From DTU053 sp012520115 (GTDB taxonomy: Bacteria > Bacillota > Clostridia > Oscillospirales > Acutalibacteraceae): DNA of 64,000 bases. Of the stretch, positions 24,686-33,844 are shown piece by piece (within the stretch, counting starts at the first letter, position 1; every line of letters begins with the position of its first letter). The position numbers were made by a program, and so were the translations under genes. The notes below the pieces were generated by a model. It saw nothing but the letters and a program-made list of their open reading frames with translations, had not been told where the DNA came from and searched no databases. The DNA lies in assembly GCA_050953725.1 (NCBI GenBank), contig JBMNNB010000003.1:186001-250000 (forward strand), given 5' to 3'.

Positions 24686-25981
24686 ATGGAAGAATATAAA
24701 ATGCAGCTGACTGATGAGCAAAAGGATATTCTTGAGGGCAAGCAGGGCGAAACCATGGCGAAGGTCATGAAGACCGTCGTTATGTTCGGCGAAATCTTCG
24801 GCGCAAAGCGTCTTGTGCCCATAACCCATAACAGCGGACATCTTGTTACAAGCTTCGGAATCGGCATACTCAGACCCCTTTACAGGACAATGGATGAGCT
24901 GATTGCGGCGGGAATAAAAGTTAAGGGCGACTTTACAGTCGACCCCCGCCCCATTGACTATGAAAATGTAAAATGCTCCTTCTTAGAAAAGCTCCTGTTT
25001 AACAAGATTCTTTATTCACAGCAGGACATGTATGAATCTCAGCTGGAAAAGGTAGGCCTTAAGAACAAGGACGGCTTCACCTGCACCTGCTATCTGCCTG
25101 AGGTAGGCAATACGCCGAAAGAGGGCGACATTCTCGCCTGGGCTGAGTCGAGTGCGGTGGTCTTTGCAAACTCCGTACTCGGCGCACGCTGCAACAGAAA
25201 CAGCGGCATGCTCGACCTGTTCAGCTCAATCGTGGGCTATGTGCCGGAGTTCGGATTGCTCACAGACGAAGGCAGAAAGGCAAGCTGGAAGGTAATTGTT
25301 AAGACCGAGAAAAAGCCCGAAGCTCAGGTTCTGGGCAGTGCAATAGGCATGAAGGTCATGGAGGATGTGCCCTATGTATTCGGACTTGACAAATACCTCG
25401 GCACTGAGCTGAACGACGAGAATATGTCATATCTGAAAGACTTCGGTGCGGCTACCGCCAGCAACGGCGCCGTGGGACTCTATCATATCGACAAGCTCAC
25501 GCCCGAAGCTAAGAAGTACGGCGAGGAGCTTATTAAACCCGACGCAAAGGAGTACATAATAGACGACGCCGAGCTTGAGAGGATAAAGGCCTCTTATCCT
25601 GTTATGTGGAAGGACCCCTCGGCTAAGGCAGACAAGTGCTTTATCGGCTGCCCGCACCTGACCTTACAGCAGCTTAAGGACTGGACTGAGAAAATCGAAA
25701 AGGGTCTTAAAGAGACCGGCAAAAAGAAGGTTGCCCTTACTACGATTTTCACCGCAAGCCCCGGTGTGGTCAAGGAGTTTAAAGGCACTGACCACTATCA
25801 GAGGCTTATGGCGACGGGTGCAAAGCTTACGAGCATATGCCCGCTGATGTATACAAATAATCCTCTTACGAAGAAGCACAACATCGCCACAAACAGCAAT
25901 AAGCTGAGGACATATTCGGCGGCACGATTCTATGAGGATGCGGATATGCTGAATATAATCATCGGAAAGGGGGGCTATTAA
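24686..25981 (+). CDS. aconitase X, large (catalytic) subunit
   Basis: This protein of 431 residues belongs to the AcnX catalytic family (DUF521). The N-terminal MQLTDEQKDILEGKQGE and the segments ITHNSGHLVTSFG, GARCNRNSG and CFIGCPHLTLQQL are typical; the cysteines in the last two are candidate iron-sulfur ligands. Characterised AcnX enzymes dehydrate cis-3-hydroxy-L-proline or, in archaea, mevalonate 5-phosphate; which, if either, applies here is unknown. The frame is open back to a GTG at 24650, and ATG 24701 is a further candidate; ATG 24686 is chosen by family length. It lies 68 bases after the reductase gene, and its stop overlaps the start of the small subunit by one base (TAATG). Confidence 0.9.
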   Translation: MEEYKMQLTDEQKDILEGKQGETMAKVMKTVVMFGEIFGAKRLVPITHNSGHLVTSFGIGILRPLYRTMDELIAAGIKVKGDFTVDPRPIDYENVKCSFLEKLLFNKILYSQQDMYESQLEKVGLKNKDGFTCTCYLPEVGNTPKEGDILAWAESSAVVFANSVLGARCNRNSGMLDLFSSIVGYVPEFGLLTDEGRKASWKVIVKTEKKPEAQVLGSAIGMKVMEDVPYVFGLDKYLGTELNDENMSYLKDFGAATASNGAVGLYHIDKLTPEAKKYGEELIKPDAKEYIIDDAELERIKASYPVMWKDPSAKADKCFIGCPHLTLQQLKDWTEKIEKGLKETGKKKVALTTIFTASPGVVKEFKGTDHYQRLMATGAKLTSICPLMYTNNPLTKKHNIATNSNKLRTYSAARFYEDADMLNIIIGKGGY

Positions 25982-26421
25982 TGAAAAGCTTTAAGGGCAG
26001 AGTAATAGCGGGAGGAAACCTCAAGGGTGAGGCGGTCGTATCAAGGCAGGGTCTTAATACCCTTGCAACCTTCCAGAAAAGTGCGCTGAAGAAATCGAAA
26101 GAGGTAATAGCCTCCGACCAGAACAACCCCGATGTCTACGGCAAGAATATTACGGGCAAGATCCTCTGCCTGCCGCAGACAATAGGCTCCACCACAGGAG
26201 GACTGGTTATTCAGACCGTTTGCAGCCTTAAAGCCAACCCCTCCGCCTTCCTCTTTTCCGAGCATATTGACAGCCTTGCGGCAAGCGGAATTGTATTGGC
26301 TAAGGTCTGGGAGAACAGCGATGTAATTGCAATTGACCTGCTGGGTAAAGAGTTCCTCGACACTGTAAAGACAGGCGACACCGTAGAAATAAAAGAGGAC
26401 GGCACGGTAACCATCCTGTAA
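25981..26421 (+). CDS. aconitase X, small (swivel) subunit
   Basis: This 146-residue protein is the AcnX swivelling domain (DUF126), which closes over the active site of the large subunit. Signatures are GRVIAGGNLKGEAVVSRQGL at the start, DVYGKNITGKILCLPQTIGS, and the GSTTGG loop (about 69-74) that holds the serine regarded as catalytic in the family. In some organisms this domain is fused to the large subunit; here the genes are separate but coupled through the TAATG junction. A terminator follows at 26432-26463, closing the operon. Confidence 0.92.
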   Translation: MKSFKGRVIAGGNLKGEAVVSRQGLNTLATFQKSALKKSKEVIASDQNNPDVYGKNITGKILCLPQTIGSTTGGLVIQTVCSLKANPSAFLFSEHIDSLAASGIVLAKVWENSDVIAIDLLGKEFLDTVKTGDTVEIKEDGTVTIL

Positions 26422-26431
26422 AACTTTAAAG

Positions 26432-26463
26432 GCGGGTGAGCAAGGCTCATCCGCTTAATTTTT
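26432..26463 (+). terminator. terminator of the aconitase X operon
   Basis: GCGGGTGAGC / GCTCATCCGC (26432-26441 and 26445-26454, one G-T pair) with an AAG loop, then TTAATTTTT. Confidence 0.8.
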
Positions 26464-26513
26464 GCATAAGGCTTCACTTGCCTTCATATTATGCTAAGTA
26501 AGGCGGTGAGGTT

Positions 26514-27194
26514 ATGATAAGCGATGATATTCTGAACAACATGTATTTAGCCGGCTCTGCCTACTGTGATGTTCAGGCTGATGTTTTCGGCGGCGGGGTC
26601 AGGGTCATAGACGACATCGAAAGCGGCATTCAGTGCTTTTTAAGGCGGGACAAAGACATACTGCACATTACCTTTCGTGGCTCTGATTCGCCGAGGGACT
26701 GGCAGACTAATCTGTATTTCAGGCGGCTTGTCATCCCCTATGGCAACGAGAAATCGAAAATCAGGATGCATGCGGGCTTTATCTATGCCTACAAGAACGA
26801 CAGGGTGAGAAGTCAGCTGCACAAGGCTGCGGCAGACGCTCGAAAAATCATTATTTCCGGGCATTCCTTAGGTGCGGCACTGTCCATAGTCTGCGCCGTG
26901 GATTTGCAGTACAATTTCCCCGAAAAGGACATTGAGGTCTATTCTTACGGCGGGCCGAGGGTGGGCAACACGGCCTTTGTCCGCTCCTATAACAAGAGGG
27001 TGTTTAAGACCTTCAGGATACAAAACGGCAACGACATCGTGACAAAGCTGCCCCCTGCCGTTTTCGGCTACCGCCATGCGGGCATTAAGGTTCAGACCGG
27101 AAAGCCGAGACTTCCTTTGCTTGTTACCTTTAACAGCCACAGGCCGGAAAACTATGCAAAAAGTATAATCAGTGACTTTTTTATGAAATCTTAA
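26514..27194 (+). CDS. class 3 (Mono/diacylglycerol) lipase family protein
   Basis: This protein of 226 residues has an alpha/beta hydrolase fold of the Lipase_3 type. The nucleophile elbow is SGHSLGAAL with Ser118. The preceding ITFRGSD motif (52-58) corresponds to the oxyanion region and YSYGGPRVGN is diagnostic. The catalytic Asp is probably in GNDIVTKLPP and the His in FGYRHAG or FNSHRPE near the C-terminus. No signal peptide is visible, so an intracellular location is likely. A GTGAGG site precedes the ATG. It is probably transcribed alone, between the aconitase X terminator and the promoter of the DUF3048 gene. Confidence 0.88.
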   Translation: MISDDILNNMYLAGSAYCDVQADVFGGGVRVIDDIESGIQCFLRRDKDILHITFRGSDSPRDWQTNLYFRRLVIPYGNEKSKIRMHAGFIYAYKNDRVRSQLHKAAADARKIIISGHSLGAALSIVCAVDLQYNFPEKDIEVYSYGGPRVGNTAFVRSYNKRVFKTFRIQNGNDIVTKLPPAVFGYRHAGIKVQTGKPRLPLLVTFNSHRPENYAKSIISDFFMKS

Positions 27195-27218
27195 ACAATC
27201 TTTCGTCGTTATTCCTTA

Positions 27219-27247
27219 TTGAATAGCCTTTGAAAAAGGAGTATAAT
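27219..27247 (+). promoter_or_regulatory. sigma-A promoter of the DUF3048 gene
   Basis: TTGAAT (27219-27224), a 17-bp spacer and TATAAT (27242-27247). It overlaps the apparent start codon of a longer open frame at 27249, which is therefore rejected. Confidence 0.75.
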
Positions 27248-27275
27248 TTTGAAAAGAGAATTGGAGGCAGTTACA

Positions 27276-28355
27276 ATGAAACATAAGTCAAATACATATA
27301 CAAAAGCTTGTGCCGTTCTTTTGATTCTGACCCTTGTTATTATACCTACAATGCTGACGGGCTGTTCAAAGAAGGACAACGATAAAGCCACAACCCTGCC
27401 CGAAACCGAGCCAGCAATGATGGCACGTGAGGATATAAACCCCTTTACGGGACTCAGCGGCTATACGCCCTCTGAAGTCAGCAGCAGGCCTTTAATTGTG
27501 TCGATTAACAACGCTCCCCCCGCAAGACCTCAGTGGGGTCTTACCTCGCCGGACATGATTCTTGAGTTCGAGGCTGAGGGCGGCGTTACGAGGATGCTGT
27601 GGGTCTACGCAAAGGCAGAGAATATGCCGGAGAAAATGGGCTCAATGCGCAGCGCAAGGCATTATTTCGTCGAGATGGTGGAGGGCTTTGACGCTATCTT
27701 CCTTCACTGGGGCGGCAGCACCTTTGCTTATGACAGGATGAAGAACCTTAAGACAGACCATATTGACGGAATTACCTATTCTGACAAATACTTTGCCCGT
27801 GACAAGTCGAGGAACGTGGCTCTTGAGCATACGGGCTATACCACCGGAGCCAATATGATTAAGGCGATTAAGGACCTGAAAGTCAGAACCGACATTAAAG
27901 AGGATTACAAGTACCCCTTTACCTTCGCTCCCGAAAACGCTCCGAGGGCTCTGAGCGGTCAGGACTGCAGCAGCATACTTGCTGTTTTCTCATCAAGCTA
28001 CAAGTATACCTTCAAATACAACGCTGAGGACAACAAGTATTACAGCTTTATAAACAACAATAAAACGGTTGACGACAAGGGCGAGCAGGTTGCCGTGGAG
28101 AATGTGTTTGTGCTGTATGCCAATGTTGAGAGCATGGGCACCGATAAGGGACATGTGACCTATGACCTTACAAAGGGCGAGGGACTTTATGTCTACGGCG
28201 GCAAGGCAGAGCAGATTAAGTGGGAAAAGGGCTCCGACAGGGATATGCTGAAGCTCTATGATTTAAGCGGCAAGGAGCTTGTAATCAACCCCGGCAAGAG
28301 CTGGATGGGCTTTGTAAAGAGTGCAAACGCAGGCCAGACAGAAATTCAGCCGTAA
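27276..28355 (+). CDS. DUF3048 (YerB-like) lipoprotein
   Basis: This 359-residue protein has a lipoprotein signal: hydrophobic core about 10-28 and lipobox MLTGC near residues 26-30. The mature part has the two-domain DUF3048 pattern (NPFTGLSGYT...RPLIVSINNAPPARPQWGL, DMILEFEAEGGVTRML, then MGSMRSARHYFVEM), and the C-terminal DUF3048_C region includes DDKGEQVAVENVFVLYANV. YerB-like proteins are anchored outside the membrane; their function is unknown. GGAGG lies nine bases before ATG 27276, and the promoter position excludes the upstream frame start. A strong terminator follows. Confidence 0.9.
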   Translation: MKHKSNTYTKACAVLLILTLVIIPTMLTGCSKKDNDKATTLPETEPAMMAREDINPFTGLSGYTPSEVSSRPLIVSINNAPPARPQWGLTSPDMILEFEAEGGVTRMLWVYAKAENMPEKMGSMRSARHYFVEMVEGFDAIFLHWGGSTFAYDRMKNLKTDHIDGITYSDKYFARDKSRNVALEHTGYTTGANMIKAIKDLKVRTDIKEDYKYPFTFAPENAPRALSGQDCSSILAVFSSSYKYTFKYNAEDNKYYSFINNNKTVDDKGEQVAVENVFVLYANVESMGTDKGHVTYDLTKGEGLYVYGGKAEQIKWEKGSDRDMLKLYDLSGKELVINPGKSWMGFVKSANAGQTEIQP

Positions 28356-28370
28356 CAAGTCAAATTTCAA

Positions 28371-28399
28371 GCCGGCAGGGTTTTCTCTGCCGGCTTTTT
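28371..28399 (+). terminator. terminator of the DUF3048 gene
   Basis: GCCGGCAG / CTGCCGGC (28371-28378 and 28387-28394), then TTTTT. Confidence 0.85.
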
Positions 28400-28405
28400 G
28401 CATGA

Positions 28406-28436
28406 AAAAACTCTGCGGATTCTCCGCAGAGTTTTT
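28406..28436. terminator. bidirectional terminator ending the fucose operon
   Basis: AAAAACTCTGCGGA / TCCGCAGAGTTTTT (28406-28419 and 28423-28436) with a TTC loop, just after the fucI stop on the minus strand. Confidence 0.85.
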
Positions 28437-28447
28437 GTTTCGGATGA

Positions 28448-30253
28448 TTATTTGTAAAGCGGGCCGTAGGTGGCGCAGGCACGATAGTCTGCGCTCTCCA
28501 GGTCTGCCGTTCCGAATGCGCTCCATGCATGGGGACGGAAAATCCTGTCCTCGGATACATTGTGCATAGCAACGGGTATCCTGAGCATGCTGGCAAGTGT
28601 AATAAGGTCGTCGCCGATGTGTCCGTATGTGAGCGAGGCGTGGTTTGCTCCCCAGTTAGCCATTACGGAGTAGACATCCTTAAATGCGCCCTTGCCTGTA
28701 AGGTTCGGAACGAACCAAGTGGTCGGCCATGTGGGGTCTGTGCGCTTGTCGAGTGCGTCGTGAATGTCGTCGGGCAGGATTACGGTGTAGCCCTCTGCAA
28801 TCTGAAGCACCGGGCCGAGGCCTTCGATAAGGTTTACTCTTATCATTGTCATGGGCATTTCGGCTCTGGTCTTAAAGTGTGAGGAGAAGCCGCCGCCTCT
28901 GAAGTAGCCGAGATCGCCGGGACACCAGTCGGTGACTGAGAGCATATTCTCTATATCCTCGTCTGTTACTTCCCACCATTTCTTGATTACCGGGTTGCCG
29001 TTCTCGTCCTTTGACATGCCTGTTGCGTCAAGGGCTGCGGAGCCTGAGTTGATTAGGTGGATAAAGCCGTTTGCGGCTCTGCCGGAGAGCTTCTTGCCCG
29101 TTGCCTTCTCAACAGCCTCGGGGCTCCAGTATGTGCGGACGTCGGCGAATAGGCTTGCAGTGCCGGTAACGAGCTTGCCGAACAGCATTGAAACGCCGTT
29201 AAGACCGTCGTTTTCGGTTGCGAAAGTCAGCGGCTCTCTCTTGCCGTTCCAGTCGAAGCTGGAGTTAAGAATGGCCTCGGAGAAGTCGCCGTTGGGCAGA
29301 TAGTCGGTCCACTGGCGCTGACCCTGGAAGCCGCTCAAGATTGCGTTCTTGCCGAGTGCTTCCTCATGCCAGCCTGTATCGAGTGCGCCGGCTTTCTTTG
29401 CTTCGTCGCCGACGGGGAGAATATTACTGAGCTTCGGGTTGCCGAGCATGATATCACGGAAGATAAGTGTCATCTTGACAACGAACTCCCACTCCTTGTC
29501 CTTCTGCTCTCTGGTGTGGGGATTTGCGTTCTTGTCAAAGCCCTCGGGGCAGTGCTCCTTAGTCCATTTAAGAGCCCTCTCGAACTCCTCATGGTCATAG
29601 ATGCCGAGGTCTATGCGGCGTTTGATTTCGGACATATCTATCCACTCGGGGCGGATGCCGAGATAGTTCTGGAAGAACATCGGGTCCATGGCAGAGCCTG
29701 CGATGCCCATTGAAACGGAGCCGATGCCTGCGTATGTCTTGCCTCTCATCTGACCGACTGCGACTGCGCAGCGGGCGAAGCGGAGAAGCTTCTCTGCAAC
29801 ATCCTCGGGGATGCTTGTATCGGTTGCGTCTTGAACATCCTTGCCGTAGATTGAGAAGGCGGGGAGGCCTCTCTGTGCGTGAGCTGCAAGAACGGCTGCA
29901 AGATAAACGGCGCCGGGGCGCTCTGTGCCGTTAAAGCCCCAGACAGCCTTTATTGTTGTGGGGTCAAGGTCCATTGTTTCACTGCCGTAGCACCAGCAGC
30001 GGGTAACGGAGAGAGTTGCGACAACATTCTGTGTGGCGAAATACTCGGCGCACTTTGCGGCCTCTGCGCCGCCGCCTATTGTGCAGGGGGAAATAACGCA
30101 CTGCACGGGGGTGCCGTCGGAATAGTAGACATTGCTCTCGATAAATTCCTTGGCGCTCTTTGCCATTGCCATTGTCGTGGCTTCAAGACTTTCTCTGACT
30201 CCGCCCCAGCGACCATCTATGATAGGCCTTATGCCGATTTTGGGGTAACTCAT
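28448..30253 (-). CDS. fucI: L-fucose isomerase
   Basis: FucI converts L-fucose to L-fuculose (and D-arabinose to D-ribulose) with Mn2+. The 601-residue protein has normal length and begins with the family motif IGIRPIIDGRWGGVRESLE. It carries SPCTIGGGAEAAKC and the VWGFNGTERPGAVYLAA segment with an acidic metal ligand. The ATG at 30253 is chosen because AAAGG lies about ten bases upstream; the codon before it (TTG) also opens the frame. It is the last gene of the minus-strand operon with kinase, FucU and transporter. The L-fuculose-1-phosphate aldolase that should complete the pathway is not in the window. Confidence 0.96.
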   Translation of the reverse strand: MSYPKIGIRPIIDGRWGGVRESLEATTMAMAKSAKEFIESNVYYSDGTPVQCVISPCTIGGGAEAAKCAEYFATQNVVATLSVTRCWCYGSETMDLDPTTIKAVWGFNGTERPGAVYLAAVLAAHAQRGLPAFSIYGKDVQDATDTSIPEDVAEKLLRFARCAVAVGQMRGKTYAGIGSVSMGIAGSAMDPMFFQNYLGIRPEWIDMSEIKRRIDLGIYDHEEFERALKWTKEHCPEGFDKNANPHTREQKDKEWEFVVKMTLIFRDIMLGNPKLSNILPVGDEAKKAGALDTGWHEEALGKNAILSGFQGQRQWTDYLPNGDFSEAILNSSFDWNGKREPLTFATENDGLNGVSMLFGKLVTGTASLFADVRTYWSPEAVEKATGKKLSGRAANGFIHLINSGSAALDATGMSKDENGNPVIKKWWEVTDEDIENMLSVTDWCPGDLGYFRGGGFSSHFKTRAEMPMTMIRVNLIEGLGPVLQIAEGYTVILPDDIHDALDKRTDPTWPTTWFVPNLTGKGAFKDVYSVMANWGANHASLTYGHIGDDLITLASMLRIPVAMHNVSEDRIFRPHAWSAFGTADLESADYRACATYGPLYK

Positions 30254-30288
30254 CAATAATCATCCTTTCAATTTTGTTTCTATAGAAA

Positions 30289-31761
30289 TTATCCGTTTAA
30301 TATACTGAGAAATCTGTCATATGCCGCATCGTAAGCTTCAGGATTCTTAGGCTCATATACCCTTATATCCTCGCAGCGGGAGATTATCTCCCTTGCCTTT
30401 TCGATGCTCTCTATACTGCCGTCGGCAAGAAGCTGAACTGAAATATTGCCGAGGACAGTCGCCTCAATCGGGCCGGCACAGACTGTTCTGTTGCATGAGT
30501 CGGCGGTCAGGGCGCAAAGGAAGGTGTCCTTCACTCCGCCGCCTACCACGTGTATTTTATCATAAACCTTTTTGGTGCACTTTTCAATTCCCGAAAGGGT
30601 ATATTTGTATTTCATGGAGAGACTTTCATATATACACCTGACTATTTCGCCCTTGGTCCGGGGGACATACTGATTCGTGCGGCGGCAGAACTCCCTTATC
30701 CTGTTCGGCAAATCGCCCATGGTAAGGAAGTCCGGTGCGTCAGGGTCGATGAAGCACTTAAATGGCTCAGCGTCGAGGGCAAAGCGTTCAAGCTCTGCGT
30801 ATGAATGCTCCTCGCCTTCTCTTATCCACTGGCGTCTGCTCTCCTGAATGAGCCACAGGCCGCAGATGTTCTTTAAAAAGGCTATCGAGCCCTCAAAGCC
30901 GCCCTCGTTTGTGATATTGAAGTCCATGGCTTCTTTAGTTAAGAAGGGCTTATCCGACTCGGTGCCGAGAAGTGACCATGTGCCGCTGCTGATAAAGGCG
31001 AAGTCCTTTTGCAGTGAGGGCACGGCGGTAACGGCGCTCTGTGTGTCGTGTCCCGCAACGGCTATGACCTTTACCCTGTCAACTCCAAGCTCCTCGGCTA
31101 TGTCGGCTCTGAGCCTGCCGATTTCTGTACCTGTCTTGACGATGGGTGCGAATATGTCCTTAGGGAAGCCGAATCTATCCATAAGCGAATATGACCACTC
31201 CCCTGTCTTGAGGTCAACAAGCTGGGAGGTGGTGGCTATGGAATACTCTGAGAAAATCTCGCCCGTCAGCATATAGCTCATAAGGTCGGGCATAAAGAGC
31301 AGCCTCTTTGTGCGCTCTAAGATGTGCGGGCGTTTGAGCTTTAAGGAAAGCAGCTGATACAGGGTATTGAACTGCATGAACTGAATGCCCGTGAGTGAAT
31401 AAAGCTCCTCTTTGGAGATGATTTTGTCGGCCTCTTCTATCATGCCGTTGTTGCGCTCGTCCCTGTAATGCACCGGATTTTCCAAAAGGGCGCCGTCACA
31501 GCCTATGAGACCGAAGTCCACTCCCCAGGTGTCAATGCCGATGCTGTCAAAGCCGCCTAAGTGCTTTGCCTTTAATATGCCCTGCTTTATCTCATGGAAA
31601 AGCCTTAATATGTCCCAATAGAGGGTGTCGCCCACCTTGACGGGGTCATTGGAAAACCTATGTATTTCATTGAGGGTGATTTTCTCGCCGTCAAAGGTAC
31701 CGAGAATCGCTCTGCCGCTTGAGGCTCCGAAGTCGAAAGCAAGGACTCTTTTTGTACTCAT
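30289..31761 (-). CDS. FGGY-family sugar kinase (rhamnulokinase/L-fuculokinase type)
   Basis: This 490-residue FGGY kinase phosphorylates a ketose at C1 with ATP. The N-terminal ATPase motif is LAFDFGASSGRAILGTFDG, and the second ATP-binding region has SSGTWSLLGTES; IHVVGGGVKDTFLCALTADS is near the C-terminus. By sequence style it is closest to rhamnulokinase (RhaB), but it lies between fucU and fucI, so L-fuculose is the likely substrate. This substitution of a RhaB-type kinase in fucose operons is common among Firmicutes. AGGAGGGG precedes the ATG, and the genes on either side are about 20-35 bases away. Confidence 0.9.
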   Translation of the reverse strand: MSTKRVLAFDFGASSGRAILGTFDGEKITLNEIHRFSNDPVKVGDTLYWDILRLFHEIKQGILKAKHLGGFDSIGIDTWGVDFGLIGCDGALLENPVHYRDERNNGMIEEADKIISKEELYSLTGIQFMQFNTLYQLLSLKLKRPHILERTKRLLFMPDLMSYMLTGEIFSEYSIATTSQLVDLKTGEWSYSLMDRFGFPKDIFAPIVKTGTEIGRLRADIAEELGVDRVKVIAVAGHDTQSAVTAVPSLQKDFAFISSGTWSLLGTESDKPFLTKEAMDFNITNEGGFEGSIAFLKNICGLWLIQESRRQWIREGEEHSYAELERFALDAEPFKCFIDPDAPDFLTMGDLPNRIREFCRRTNQYVPRTKGEIVRCIYESLSMKYKYTLSGIEKCTKKVYDKIHVVGGGVKDTFLCALTADSCNRTVCAGPIEATVLGNISVQLLADGSIESIEKAREIISRCEDIRVYEPKNPEAYDAAYDRFLSILNG

Positions 31762-31780
31762 GTTTCCCCTCCTAAGGCTT

Positions 31781-32206
31781 CTATCTTATAACTACGCCTT
31801 TTTTGATGATTACGTTTGCATAAAGGGCGGTTTCGCTGGTGGCGACAATAGCGTAGGCGTTTCTTGCCCTTTCATAGAAGGCGAAGCGCTCGATTTCGCT
31901 GATTTTAAAGTCGCCGGACTTTGCTACTATCTCAGCGTAGGTCTTTTTTACATTAGGGTCCACCGTATCGCCCGGCGTCGGAGCCATGAGCATTACGGGG
32001 CTGTCAACAAATGTGTCGAGAGGGAAAAGGGTAAGTATGGCGTCCAATAACGGCGGGACGGTATGGCCGTCGCAGCGGACAAGGCGCTTTGCGTTTGAGG
32101 CTGCGGGGAAATTGCCGTCGCCGATTACCAGCTCGTCGCCGTGACCCATTTCGTGAAGTATTTTTAAAAGCTCGGGGGAAATAATGTCGGGAATACCTGT
32201 AAGCAT
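31781..32206 (-). CDS. fucU: L-fucose mutarotase (RbsD/FucU family)
   Basis: FucU interconverts the alpha and beta anomers of L-fucose. The protein of 141 residues starts MLTGIPDIISPELLKILHEM, and the conserved MGHGDELVIGDGNFPA holds the histidine and aspartates of the active site. A frame start at GTG 32215 exists, but AAGGTG lies six bases before ATG 32206 and homologues start at that methionine. It stands between the transporter and the kinase in the fucose operon. Confidence 0.92.
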   Translation of the reverse strand: MLTGIPDIISPELLKILHEMGHGDELVIGDGNFPAASNAKRLVRCDGHTVPPLLDAILTLFPLDTFVDSPVMLMAPTPGDTVDPNVKKTYAEIVAKSGDFKISEIERFAFYERARNAYAIVATSETALYANVIIKKGVVIR

Positions 32207-32238
32207 ATTATTCACCTTTCAATATATAGTTTGCGCTT

Positions 32239-33738
32239 TTACGTTCCGTGGCCGTCCTTGCCCATTTGGGCTACTCTTTCGGCTCTTTGTACCGCAAGGT
32301 CCTGCAGCATCCTCTCACGGACTGAGCCGTGGACATTGAAGAAGCGAAGGCTCAGACCCTCGAACAGTCTGCCGAAGGCGGGAGCAAGGGCGAAGACTGT
32401 CCAGATTGCCCTTAACATCTTCGGGTCGGTCTGGGGCACTAATATGCCTGCGGAGTTTATGAGGGGCTTGTAATTTATAGCCTTGATGACAACGCCTGTA
32501 ATCAGTTTGCCCAGTGTATTGGTGGCAAGGCCGATATAGCCCATGGCGGCTGTCAGCATACCTTCGTTTCTGATGCCCGTCTTCCACTCCACATAGTCGT
32601 ACATATCGCCCTGCAGAGCGAAGCTTGAATAACGCTGAATGCTGTTTAAGGCTCCCGCAAGGGTGAGGGCAATGACCAGCCAGACGAGGTTGACGATGCT
32701 GTTCTTTGTGGGGGAATAGCCTACAAGATACATCACGAAATATGAGACACTGCTGAAAAGATAGGCAAAGGAGCCGAGGTTGCGAAGGCCCATTTTCTCT
32801 GTAAGTCTGGGGGCCAGTGGCAGGACGAAATAGCTCGGAAGTCCCGTAAAGAGGCCTGCGAAGAACTGATTTGACAGCTTGCCCGTGCAGTTAAGCCAGA
32901 AATAGTTCTCAACACTGACACCAATGCCCTTGCCTACCCCGAAGAAGCCCTTTATGAGAAGTACCCACATGGGACGGCAGGATGCGACCTGCTTGATTGA
33001 GTCGACAAGACCGTACTGCTTCATGGTCTTCCTTGATGCGAGGGGTATGCGCTCCCTTAAAGCAAAGAAGCCGTAGGTTCTGAAGATGACGACAATCGAA
33101 ATAAAGAACATTGCTCCGCCTATATAGATATAGCGGGTCGGGATATTGCCCGGCAGGTAGTCTATAAAGAAGGGGAACAATGAGGGCAGCCACACGCCCA
33201 GAAGGTCCACATAGGTATCGGCGGCTATTAGCTTGTTGCGCTCGTCGGCGTTGGGCGTAATGTTATAAAGTATTGCCGCATAGGCCGGACCGTAAAAGGA
33301 ATTGGCTATTGAGCCAAGGTACGATAAAATCAGAAAAATAGGCAAAAGAGCCTTTTGCGAAAGGTTTGAGGGCAAGAACCACGGAACGGCGGAGGATATA
33401 AGCCATAAGGGCAGTGTCGCAACAAGATAGGGGCGGATTCTGCCCCATCTGGTTCTTGTCCTGTCGATAATCGGCCCCGAAATAGCGTTGTCCAAAGCAT
33501 CGGCAACGCCGCAGATTGCGTCTGCCAGTGCAAGGGTCTGGGGGGACGCATTCAGGAAGGTCGTATTATAGAAAAAACCGTTATGACCGCTGAAAGTCTC
33601 CCAGTTCTTATCGCCTATTCCCGAAATGATATAGGCCGCCATGGCCTTAGGCGAGAGGTATTCCCTCACGGGTTTATTATTCTCTTTTTCCTCGGTCAGA
33701 GTGGGGGCGCTTTGCTCAGTTTGTTCCGATAAACTCAT
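32239..33738 (-). CDS. GPH-family (MelB-like) sugar:cation symporter
   Basis: This 499-residue membrane transporter of the glycoside-pentoside-hexuronide:cation symporter family (MFS_2) has about twelve hydrophobic segments. A family-like stretch ADALDNAISGPIIDRTRTRWGRIRPYL lies after the second helix, including the conserved D-x-x-x-DRTxxRWGRxRPY pattern. The long N-terminus (about 45 residues) is charged and cytosolic. The start is ATG 33738 with GGAGGG upstream; a longer frame to 33753 has no site. As first gene of the fucose operon it probably imports L-fucose or a fucosylated sugar; this is inferred from position. Confidence 0.92.
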   Translation of the reverse strand: MSLSEQTEQSAPTLTEEKENNKPVREYLSPKAMAAYIISGIGDKNWETFSGHNGFFYNTTFLNASPQTLALADAICGVADALDNAISGPIIDRTRTRWGRIRPYLVATLPLWLISSAVPWFLPSNLSQKALLPIFLILSYLGSIANSFYGPAYAAILYNITPNADERNKLIAADTYVDLLGVWLPSLFPFFIDYLPGNIPTRYIYIGGAMFFISIVVIFRTYGFFALRERIPLASRKTMKQYGLVDSIKQVASCRPMWVLLIKGFFGVGKGIGVSVENYFWLNCTGKLSNQFFAGLFTGLPSYFVLPLAPRLTEKMGLRNLGSFAYLFSSVSYFVMYLVGYSPTKNSIVNLVWLVIALTLAGALNSIQRYSSFALQGDMYDYVEWKTGIRNEGMLTAAMGYIGLATNTLGKLITGVVIKAINYKPLINSAGILVPQTDPKMLRAIWTVFALAPAFGRLFEGLSLRFFNVHGSVRERMLQDLAVQRAERVAQMGKDGHGT

Positions 33739-33844
33739 AAAAACCCTCCACAAATATGTTTTTCTGCCCTTTAGCCTCTGTATTATTGCATTTGCTGCAA
33801 ATTCGGGCTTTTTAGGGCAATTTTTTATATAAAAAGTTTAGTTT

